A DNA stretch of 8,964 bases from assembly GCA_946481605.1 (NCBI GenBank), contig CAMLPA010000114.1:1-8964 (forward strand), read 5' to 3'. The translations under genes were made by a program, and so were the position numbers. This document shows, piece after piece, positions 1 through 7,000 of the stretch. The notes under the pieces are model-generated. The model was not told where the DNA came from. It did no database searches and was given only the letters and a program-made list of their open reading frames with translations. Origin of the DNA: an uncultured Flavihumibacter sp. GTDB lineage: Bacteria > Bacteroidota > Bacteroidia > Chitinophagales > Chitinophagaceae. How positions within the stretch are numbered: position 1 is the stretch's first letter; each line of letters begins with the position of its first letter.

Positions 1-56
1 ATGCTGCTCAGGTTGTTGCCTTCTCCTTCGGGAACCAGTATGGTAATATGTTTCAT
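1..56 (-). CDS. GlxA-like AraC-family transcriptional regulator, N-terminal fragment (gene leaves the window)
   Basis: The reverse strand from an ATG at 54-56 reads MKHITILVPEGEGNNLSSI before the window ends, so only 19 codons are visible. The start MKHIxILVPEG resembles the first beta strand of the DJ-1/PfpI (class I glutamine amidotransferase-like) domain that begins GlxA-type AraC regulators in Bacteroidota. In those proteins a C-terminal AraC helix-turn-helix binds DNA; that part would lie outside the window. The gene is divergent from the SRPBCC gene starting at 180 and they share a 123-base intergenic region, a common regulator-target arrangement, although regulation is only inferred. 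There is no Shine-Dalgarno sequence, as is usual in this phylum. A stand-alone DJ-1/PfpI protein is an alternative. The reading frame looks real; the family call rests on very few residues. Confidence 0.55.
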   Translation of the reverse strand, partial: MKHITILVPEGEGNNLSS

Positions 57-179
57 GCGATGGACTTTGTTTAAAGGTACGAAAGAGGGTTGTCTAAATT
101 GCCCCGTTAAAATGTCTGTTCAGCCACCCTTCCGGTTGGAAGAGGAGCGGTAGATTTACAGAAGAAAATCTTATCGAAT

Positions 180-620
180 ATGTCAGCTAAACATTTCACT
201 TGCACGCTTGAAACCACACAGTCTCCGGAAAAAGTTTTTGAAGCGATAACGCAGGTCCGGGATTGGTGGGTAGGTTATTATGGGGAAGAAATTATGGGAG
301 AAACGGCGAAGCTGAACGACACCTTCAGCTTCCGGGCCGGAGAGGGCGCGCATTATAGTGAACATCGATTGGTTGAAGTGGTTCCCGGGGAAAAAATAGT
401 GTGGCTTACCACCAACAGTGATTTCAATTTCATTCAGCATAAAGAAGAATGGACCGGAACAAAAATCATTTTCGAGATTACAACAACGGGGGATAAAACC
501 AGACTTGTTTTTACACACGAAGGCCTTACGCCCGATGTTGAATGCTATAATGCCAGTTCACCTGCATGGACGCAGTATTTGCAACACAAGTTACTTCCGC
601 TGATCAATGCTGATCTTTGA
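180..620 (+). CDS. SRPBCC domain-containing protein (AHSA1/START-like)
   Basis: This is a 146-residue protein of the SRPBCC superfamily, whose helix-grip fold binds small hydrophobic ligands or, in AHSA1, the Hsp90 middle domain. Visible landmarks are the first helix with SPEKVFEAITQVRDWW (15-30), a beta-rich middle with GEKIVWLTT (70-78), WTGTKIIFEI (91-100), the LVFTHEGL strand (109-116) and a closing amphipathic helix from about residue 125. The length is normal for a single-domain family member, and no signal peptide or membrane segment is seen, so it should be cytoplasmic. The ATG at 180 is preceded by an A/T-rich stretch without a Shine-Dalgarno sequence. The gene is divergent from the AraC-like gene at 1-56 and converges with the efflux gene ending at 653. 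The ligand cannot be predicted; family membership is confident, function is not. Confidence 0.85.
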   Translation: MSAKHFTCTLETTQSPEKVFEAITQVRDWWVGYYGEEIMGETAKLNDTFSFRAGEGAHYSEHRLVEVVPGEKIVWLTTNSDFNFIQHKEEWTGTKIIFEITTTGDKTRLVFTHEGLTPDVECYNASSPAWTQYLQHKLLPLINADL

Positions 621-652
621 ATCGTGAAGCGCCTCACCATTCAATAGTTTTG

Positions 653-2176
653 TTATCCGGTTTTCTCGCCACCTACTTTTTTCAGCGCCACTACAACTAA
701 TGCCACAAGGAACAACACACTCACCCAGGCACTCACCTGCATTCCCGTGCCGAAGGCATTCTGCGCCGCGATAATAAGTGCCTTACCCTGCTCCGCCGGC
801 AATGCAGCGGCTTCGTTTACCGCGCCACCAAATGTTTCTATGGATTTTTCTGAAGCCTGAGCGGGAATAGATTCCTGGCTCATCAACCGTACATAAATAG
901 CCGTACCCAGACTTCCAAAAATGGCCATGCCCGTGGCGCCACCAAATTCAGCGCTGGTTTCAGAAATGGCGCTTGCGGAACCGGCCCTTTCAGGTGGAGC
1001 AGAACCCACTACCAGATCGGTGGCCAGGGTAACTACAGGCGCAAACCCTACCGAAGTGAGGAACATGGCGGCCACCACCATCCATACACTACTCTGGGCA
1101 TCAAGCTGCGCGATCACAACAAAGCCTGCGATAGCAAGGCAGAGTCCCAGTGCCATTAACTTACCTGGCGAAAACAGTTTAAGCATTTTCGGCCCTTGTG
1201 TTGCGCCGAGGATAAATCCCGTAAACGAGGGAAGGGCCCAGAGTCCTGCCGCAAGCGGTGATAAACCCAGCCCCAACTGCATGTATTGGTAGATAAAAAA
1301 GAACGAGCCAAACATCACAAAGCAACCCATCCCATAAATGGTGAGCGAGGCACTGAAAGCAGGTATCCGGAATAAACTGATGTCTATCAACGGATCACTG
1401 AGTTGCTTTTGTCTCCTGAAGAAGATGATTCCTGTGCATATCCCCACTGCGATAGAGGTTAACCATAGCCAGTTGAATCCGTTGGTGGCAATTTGTTTCA
1501 GTCCGAAAATAATCAGCAGTACCGCGATGAGGGACAGCAAGGCGCTTGCGAAATCAAGGCGTCGTGCGGAAGGGTCTTTGAACTCGGGGAGCAGATAAGG
1601 ACCTGTAATCAGCAGCAGCAACATCACGGGAATACCCACCAGGAAAACGGAGCCCCACCAGAAGTATTGCAGCATAACGCCGCCCACGATAGGACCCACC
1701 GCGCCACCTGCGGCATAGCCCATGGCCCATATCCCGATTGCTTTCGTGCGCTCTTCCGGATCCGGGAACATATTTCTGATCAGCGATAAAGTGGAAGGGG
1801 CAATGGTGGCACCTGCAATACCGAGTACCGCCCTGGCGAAGATGAGCATATTCGCTGATTGAGCGAAGGCTGCGAACAAAGAGGCCAATCCGAAAAAGGC
1901 CGCCCCAATCAGCAGCAGTTTACGCCTGCCGATCCTGTCGCCGAGGTTGCCCATGGTGATGAGGAAACCCGCTACGAGAAACCCGTAGATGTCCATGATC
2001 CAGAGGAGTTGGTTGCCGGTGGGTTGCAGGTCGGCGCTTAATTGAGGAACGGCCAGGTTCAGTACCGTGAGGTCCATGGAATAAAGCATACACGGCAGGG
2101 CAATCACGATGAGGCCGAGCCATTCCTTGCGGGTGGCTTTGGCTGGTGCGGAAGCCAGTATGGGTGCATTTTCCAT
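653..2176 (-). CDS. MFS transporter, DHA2 family (14-TMS drug:H+ antiporter, SmvA/QacA-like)
   Basis: This inner-membrane protein of 507 residues is predicted to expel cationic or lipophilic toxic compounds in exchange for protons. Family motifs are all present, numbered from the chosen ATG: motif D1-like MDLTVLNLAVP (34-44), LLWIMDIYGFLVAG (57-70), motif A GNLGDRIGRR (76-85), motif B RAVLGIAGATIAPSTL (115-130) and antiporter motif C GGAVGPIVGG (157-166). Hydrophobic segments continue to a helix ending near the C-terminal KKVGG, and the length is typical of the 14-helix DHA2 group. The MDLTVLNLAVP and WIMDIYGFLVAG signatures resemble SmvA/LfrA-type exporters of quaternary compounds; the actual substrate is unknown. 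The frame extends to a TTG at 2197, but the ATG at 2174-2176 is preferred because a good -7 box (2195-2202) lies just upstream and would overlap the longer start. The gene is alone in its transcription unit. Confidence 0.9.
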   Translation of the reverse strand: MENAPILASAPAKATRKEWLGLIVIALPCMLYSMDLTVLNLAVPQLSADLQPTGNQLLWIMDIYGFLVAGFLITMGNLGDRIGRRKLLLIGAAFFGLASLFAAFAQSANMLIFARAVLGIAGATIAPSTLSLIRNMFPDPEERTKAIGIWAMGYAAGGAVGPIVGGVMLQYFWWGSVFLVGIPVMLLLLITGPYLLPEFKDPSARRLDFASALLSLIAVLLIIFGLKQIATNGFNWLWLTSIAVGICTGIIFFRRQKQLSDPLIDISLFRIPAFSASLTIYGMGCFVMFGSFFFIYQYMQLGLGLSPLAAGLWALPSFTGFILGATQGPKMLKLFSPGKLMALGLCLAIAGFVVIAQLDAQSSVWMVVAAMFLTSVGFAPVVTLATDLVVGSAPPERAGSASAISETSAEFGGATGMAIFGSLGTAIYVRLMSQESIPAQASEKSIETFGGAVNEAAALPAEQGKALIIAAQNAFGTGMQVSAWVSVLFLVALVVVALKKVGGEKTG

Positions 2177-2194
2177 AAAATGGTTTTGTGGTAC

Positions 2195-2202
2195 CAAACT
2201 TA
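2195..2202 (-). promoter_or_regulatory. Putative Bacteroidota -7 box for the DHA2 efflux gene
   Basis: The reverse strand reads TAAGTTTG, a full match to the Bacteroidota sigma-ABfr consensus TAnnTTTG. It would start transcription about 12 bases before the ATG at 2176. No convincing TTG element is seen at the expected distance upstream, so this is a half-site prediction. Confidence 0.4.
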
Positions 2203-2272
2203 CGGTGTAAGGAAGAAATAAGCAGGGTGCAATTATGACTTTAAGCAGGGGGAATGCGACAGGGGAGGAATT

Positions 2273-2298
2273 AAAAAAGCCGCTCCCTCAGAAGCGGC
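2273..2298 (-). terminator. Rho-independent terminator of the peptidyl-prolyl isomerase gene
   Basis: On the reverse strand a perfect 6-bp stem GCCGCT/AGCGGC (2293-2298 with 2279-2284) encloses an 8-base loop and is followed directly by six T residues (2278-2273). It lies 35 bases beyond the stop codon of the gene at 2333-2953 and upstream of the efflux gene, so it should separate the two transcription units. Confidence 0.8.
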
Positions 2299-2307
2299 CC
2301 ATAATTT

Positions 2308-2333
2308 ATCATTCAACATCCATCATTCAACAT
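2308..2333. repeat. Short direct repeat, two copies of ATCATTCAACAT
   Basis: The 12-mer ATCATTCAACAT occurs at 2308-2319 and again at 2322-2333, a 14-base period with a two-base spacer. On the reverse strand the tract reads as TGTTGAA and TGATgga/aaa units in a 7-base rhythm, starting at the stop codon of the isomerase gene and ending before the terminator. It is non-coding and of unknown role. Confidence 0.6.
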
Positions 2334-2953
2334 TATCTCCCATTTGCCCTCAACACTGTAATGTTCTTCTTCACCCTGTCGTCATGGGTTTTTTTAATGA
2401 TATAGTGCCATTGTTTGTCCGATACATCCACGAAAAATACTTCTCCTGTTTTGTGTTCTGCCACTGCATCCTGGAATTCTTTGGGGAAGCTGTATTCACC
2501 AAAGAACCAGTCGGTATCGCCGCGGGTGGTATTGCCGTCCATCGTGTATTTGTCGGAGAGTTCAGCGAAAGAAACGCCTTCATTGGCTTTCTGCACGATC
2601 TCTTTTTTCAGTTTTTCGATTTCCGAAGGGGTGAGCGATCCACCATCGAGGAACACATAGCTGGCGCGGTAAGCCACGGAGCCAACGGCTTCCAGCACTT
2701 TATAGGTAACATATCCCACGGAGAAAACATCGCCCTGCTTCTGGCGGAGCAAACGTTTATCGATAAGCGTAGTGTCTTTATCTGCGGAAAGTTCGAGGAT
2801 AGCAGGCTTCAATTCCGGGTTATCCTTGATGAACTGCTGCGCCTGCTGCAGCGTGGTGATCTTTTTGAATTTCTCGGTAACGGTTTCCTGCGCGAAGATG
2901 GCGGTGGAAAAAAGAAGGAAGGCCATTACAAAACGGTATCTCATATTTTTCAT
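2333..2953 (-). CDS. Exported parvulin-type peptidyl-prolyl isomerase (PpiC-like)
   Basis: This 206-residue protein carries a signal peptide (basic MKNMRYR, hydrophobic 8-19, likely cleavage after AIFA-21), so it should act in the periplasm. A helical stretch (24-75) precedes a parvulin (rotamase) domain at about 95-190, a fold that catalyses cis-trans isomerisation of prolyl bonds during protein folding. Landmarks are RASYVFLDGG (96-105), EGVSFAELSDKYTMDGN (125-141), RGDTDWFFGEYSFPKEFQDA (144-163), KTGEVFFV (168-175) and WHYIIKKTHDDR (182-193). The two positions that usually hold catalytic histidines (RxxHIL and xHIIK) appear to carry Tyr99 and Tyr184, so it may be a weak enzyme or a binding domain. 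The start could also be Met4. The gene has its own putative promoter and a strong terminator, indicating a single-gene unit. Confidence 0.8.
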   Translation of the reverse strand: MKNMRYRFVMAFLLFSTAIFAQETVTEKFKKITTLQQAQQFIKDNPELKPAILELSADKDTTLIDKRLLRQKQGDVFSVGYVTYKVLEAVGSVAYRASYVFLDGGSLTPSEIEKLKKEIVQKANEGVSFAELSDKYTMDGNTTRGDTDWFFGEYSFPKEFQDAVAEHKTGEVFFVDVSDKQWHYIIKKTHDDRVKKNITVLRANGR

Positions 2954-2967
2954 TTTTTCTGTAGATG

Positions 2968-2997
2968 CAAAATTCCTACCTGAGGTTGATCGGACAA
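2968..2997 (-). promoter_or_regulatory. Putative Bacteroidota promoter of the isomerase gene
   Basis: On the reverse strand a TTG (2995-2997) is followed after exactly 19 bases by GAATTTTG (2968-2975), one mismatch from the TAnnTTTG -7 consensus. It lies 14 bases before the ATG at 2953. The spacing fits the Bacteroidota vegetative promoter; this is an inference from consensus only. Confidence 0.4.
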
Positions 2998-3064
2998 TGA
3001 AGTATCATGGAAGATAACATTTTTTTGGCGAAAAAGATCGGTGTTTCACCCCATGATTTCGTTA

Positions 3065-3862
3065 CTATTTCAGTTCCTTCAGTTGTATTCTTCTGAAATC
3101 GATGGGCTGTCCTTCACTCTGGAAGGCGATATACCCTTCTTTGAGCATTTTCCCGTTCAGCTTCTGCGTGGGGTCGAACCTGTTCACCACGCTGCCGCCA
3201 ATCTGTGGTTTACTGTAGGTTAATACTGTGTCGCCTTCTATGATGTGTTGCACCAGGGAATCGCCGTACACAATAAGTTCAGCCTTTACCCATTGCTCCG
3301 GGGGATAAGTTTTAGAAGAAGAATTGATGCAGTGGGTAGAATCCAGTTTTCCGTTATAAACAACGTGTGTACCGGGTGAACACATATTGCCCGTGGGCCT
3401 GGGTTTGCCATCGGGCAGGCCGGCCAGCAACTGCATTTCCACGGATATCGGCCAGTCCTGTTCTTTGGGCATGGTGCGCGGATCCTGGGAATGGAACATG
3501 ATGCCGCTGTTCAGGATGGTATAGGAAGGAGCGTCCTTCCGCCAGTCGCTGGTGAACTTATATTCGAATTTGAGGTGGAAGCTGGAGAGCGGTTTCTTGT
3601 AATAAAGATGACCATACCTTTCGTTGAAGGTATCGTATTGGTCATACCTTACTTCGAGCACGGAATCTTCGGTAATGCGGAAAGTATTGCCATAGTTATC
3701 ACCGGTTTCATGGTGGTGAATCTTTACCATCCAGTCTTTGAGGTCTTTTCCGTTCAGCAGGTCCTGCCATCCGGCCTGTTGGTTTTGAATGGGGGGCTTG
3801 CAGGAAAACAACACCAGTAGAGCGCTGAGCGAAAGGGTCATGTTGCGAACAATCGATTGCAT
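3065..3862 (-). CDS. DUF1080 (3-keto-disaccharide hydrolase domain) lipoprotein
   Basis: This 265-residue protein starts with a lipoprotein signal peptide: hydrophobic LSALLVLFSC with the lipobox cysteine at residue 21, so it is probably anchored to a membrane facing the periplasm. The rest is one DUF1080 domain, a concanavalin-like beta sandwich: WQDLLNGKDLKDW (32-44), NSGIMFHSQDP (118-128), WPISVEMQLLAG (137-148) and a closing GYIAFQSEG...IDFRRIQLKEL. Members of this family have been linked to hydrolysis of 3-keto-glycosides formed by periplasmic glycoside 3-oxidoreductases, so carbohydrate breakdown is the likely role; the substrate is unknown. No partner oxidoreductase is present in the window. 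The ATG at 3862 gives the best signal peptide; Met8 is possible but loses the basic residue. The gene is divergent from the large CHAT gene and 111 bases upstream of the isomerase gene. Confidence 0.88.
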   Translation of the reverse strand: MQSIVRNMTLSLSALLVLFSCKPPIQNQQAGWQDLLNGKDLKDWMVKIHHHETGDNYGNTFRITEDSVLEVRYDQYDTFNERYGHLYYKKPLSSFHLKFEYKFTSDWRKDAPSYTILNSGIMFHSQDPRTMPKEQDWPISVEMQLLAGLPDGKPRPTGNMCSPGTHVVYNGKLDSTHCINSSSKTYPPEQWVKAELIVYGDSLVQHIIEGDTVLTYSKPQIGGSVVNRFDPTQKLNGKMLKEGYIAFQSEGQPIDFRRIQLKELK

Positions 3863-3882
3863 ATCAAAAAGTTTTTCAACCT

Positions 3883-3912
3883 GTAATTTATCTTCCTTTT
3901 TCCGTTCAGCAA
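3883..3912 (-). promoter_or_regulatory. Putative promoter of the DUF1080 gene
   Basis: On the reverse strand a TTG (3910-3912) is followed after 19 bases by TAAATTAC (3883-3890), which matches four of the six fixed positions of the TAnnTTTG -7 box. It sits 20 bases before the ATG at 3862. The weak -7 match keeps confidence low. Confidence 0.3.
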
Positions 3913-4015
3913 GTATTCAGCGTCGGCATTTAAAATTTTCCTAATATTATGTCCCTTTTCTTTCCGCAAGGGCGCTCTGGTTAGTCTGCATATTCTTCAT
4001 AATCAATTTATACTC

Positions 4016-7000
4016 ATGAACGGGTTGAACATTGTTATAAGAGGGCATAAGCAGGCGCCCGCAGTGGCCACCAATGCAGGCGATGTATTGGAACTGGAAG
4101 CGTCTTACACAATTACCGGGGTTTCCCGCGGCGATGCCTCCGCCCATAAGATCACACTGAACAGGGAGAAATTACTCGAGTTTGTTTTTGAAGATGAAAC
4201 CACCTGGATGTGCAGCGATGCATCTATCCATGAACTGTTTCCTGAACTGGATGCGCCTGGCGTGGCTTCGGCTGTACGTGGCGGCGATGGGGCATTCGAA
4301 ATACCTGCGGCGTTAAAGGCGCCGGGAGCGGAACGCGGACTGATCACCAACGTGGCCATTAAACTCATCAATGTATTCGCGAAAAAGAAGATAGGCATCA
4401 CCGTTGAAAAAGCCGCCCGCAATTATGAGCTGAAAAACCTGGGCAATGTGGTCGGACTTTTTAAAGTAGATACCGGTTTTCATTTGCACGAGTTCCGTGC
4501 GCCGGAGGCGGGGAAGCCGGTGCTGTTGCTGATCCATGGAACAGCGTCTTCCGTATGGGGTTGCTTTGGCGGAATGAAAAATACAGAACTCTGGAAATAC
4601 CTCTGCCAAACCTATGGTAACAATATTTACGCTTTTCAGCATGAAACGCTGAGTAAAAGTCCGCTGGACAATATCCGCGAACTGGTTGGGTTGTTGCCTT
4701 CCAACCTGCACCTGCACATCATTACACATTCACGCGGCGGATTGCTGGGAGATGTACTCTCCAGGTTCACCGATTCTGATGCGGGGAAAAATGGCTTTAC
4801 AGATGAGGAACTTGCTTTGCTGGAGAAAGAAAAACGACATGCGGACCTGCGTAACATTGAGGCGATAACTAAGTTGATGGCGGGGAAACAACTGCGCGTA
4901 GAGCGTTTTATCCGTGTTGCCTGTCCGGCCGCAGGAACAATACTGGCTTCCAAACGACTGGATATTTATTTTAATGTGATCGCCAACTTAACAGGGTTGT
5001 TAACCGGTTCACTGGCCAACCCGCTGTTCACGGCCTTTCGCGAGCTGATCGCCTCGGTGATTGATACGAAAGATGACAGCGATGTATTACCGGGCATTGA
5101 AGCCATGAACCCGGAATCGCCGTTTTTGAAAGTGCTGAATAACCCATCTACGTCAGCGCCATTGAACAATCAATTGGTGGTGGTAGCCGGTAACTGTGGA
5201 TTGAACTTCAGTATGAAGGCGTTGAAGATACTTGCCGTTCGCCTGTTTTTCCTGGAAGCCAACGACCTTGTGGTGAACAGCGATTCGATGTACCTGGGGG
5301 CCAAAAGGAAATTACCGGTTCAGTATTTCTTTGATGATGCCGATGATGTGGACCACTTCAGCTATTTCCGGAATAAAAAAACAGGTCAGGCCATGGTGCG
5401 CGCCTTCCAAACCCAGCCCGATAAGCCTGTGCCCGGGTTTTCACTCTTCAACAGTCCCAGTTCGGAAGAGGCCCTCCGCAATGCGTTGTTTAACCCCGAA
5501 GGCGGTGAACTTTTCCCTGATGAAATCACGGGAAAAAGACCGATCGCCGTATTGTTGCCCGGAATCATGGGTTCCAATATTGGTCCTAAGGAAGACCTGC
5601 TCTGGATCAATTACTGGAAGTTCATTAAGGGTGGGTTAAAAGACCTGAACAACCTGGAGGAATACACCGCAACTTCAGTGGTGAAAACCTCGTATAAAAA
5701 ACTGAAAGATGAACTCTCCGCGAAATATGATGTGGAAACCTTCCATTTCGACTGGCGCCGTCCGCTAACCGAAGTGGCCGCTATCTTCAACGAAAGAATA
5801 AAACAACTGATGGCCTTCGGCCAGCCGATCAAACTGATTGGTCACTCCATGGGCGGTGTGGTGGTCCGTGATTTTATGGTGAACCACCGCGAAACCTGGG
5901 AGCAGCTCAATAACTCCACGGGCTTCCGGCTTATATTTCTGGGATCCCCGCTGGGCGGCTCTTTCAGAATTCCCTACGTATTATTCGGGAAAGATTCCAT
6001 CATCAAGAAACTCGCGATGATCGATATGCGCCACAGTAAAAAGGAGCTGCTGCGTGTGTTTTCAGGGATGCAGGGGTTGTTAAGTTTACTTCCACTTGAT
6101 AAAAACAACCCGGAAAATGATTTCGGCAACGGAGAAACCTGGCGACAAATGGCACTTGCAGCAGGCGATGCCACCTGGCCACTTCCCCCAGCCAATGCGA
6201 TTAAAGCGTTTGCAGATTACCGTGATGATATGACGGAACTTTCAGCAGATGACTTTAAGAACGCCGCTTACATCGCCGGGAAAGACAAGTCCACACCTTG
6301 CGGTTATCGCATCGCAAACGGACAACTCGTGTTCCTCAGTACCGCCGAAGGCGACCAGAGTGTTACCTGGGAAACAGGTATCCCCGCTTTAATGACTTCA
6401 GCTAACAATGTTTATTATGTGAATGTGTCCCATGGTGCGCTGGCCAACGAACCGTCTATGTTCAAAGGCATCAGTGAAATCCTTGAAGCGGGTACCACTA
6501 ACCTTTTGAGTAAGAAGCGACCGGTGGTGCGCGGGGAAGAAAAAGTATTCCGTACACCCGAAGTGCACGATTTCGATACATCCATGATAGGACTGGAAAA
6601 AACACTGCTGGGGTTGGGCGGTGAAACCACCGGGATAGAGCGCGGTGAAACACCGATCAGGGTATGGGTAAGTAACGGAGATCTTTGTTATGCCGCAAAC
6701 CCGGTGTTGGCGGGTCACTTTGAAGATGACGGCGTATTGTATGCAGAATCTTATATGGATGCGCTGCTGGATGGCGCTTTGCGGAAGCGGCACCAACTTG
6801 GATTATATCCTGGAAAAATCGGTACCAGCGAAGTATTCCTGCCTGATGCAGGTCGCTTTACCGGCGCAATTATAACCGGTTTGGGAAAACCCGGTACATT
6901 AACGGCGCACCAGCTCACGCTTACCGTAGAGCAGGGGGTCACCAATTATTTACTCGGCTTCAACAGCGGTCTGGAGCGTAGCCAGAAAAAAACGGATGGT

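Noticed and set aside
3..74. Plus-strand frame at the left edge ending in a TAA, which reads like a protein C-terminus (AAQVVAFSFGNQYGNMFHAM)
   Set aside because: It overlaps the reverse-strand frame MKHITILVPEGEGN, which matches a recognisable family start and fits the divergent layout; the plus-strand reading is most likely its shadow.
1..153. Plus-strand 50-codon frame beginning with ATG at position 1
   Set aside because: Low-complexity, cysteine- and arginine-rich reading with no family resemblance, overlapping the better-supported reverse-strand start.
151..158. TAGATTTA before the SRPBCC gene as a -7 box, and TACCTTTA (72-79, reverse strand) before the regulator gene
   Set aside because: Each has one mismatch to TAnnTTTG and no TTG at the expected distance upstream, so neither is strong enough to list.
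2384..2983. 199-residue plus-strand frame antisense to the isomerase gene
   Set aside because: The opposite strand encodes a protein with a signal peptide and parvulin motifs; this frame is phenylalanine-rich without any recognisable domain and looks like a shadow.
3040..3050. Possible terminator after the DUF1080 gene: GGTG-AAA-CACC on the reverse strand followed by GATC and five T
   Set aside because: The stem is only 4 bp with a gap before the T run, too weak to call as a terminator.
3953..3972. Inverted repeat CCCTT/AAGGG with a 10-base loop in the divergent region before the large gene
   Set aside because: A 5-bp stem is expected by chance in a region of this length; no operator or riboswitch features surround it.
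3947..4147. 66-residue reverse-strand frame across the start of the large gene
   Set aside because: It has no domain signature and overlaps the strongly supported plus-strand coding sequence.
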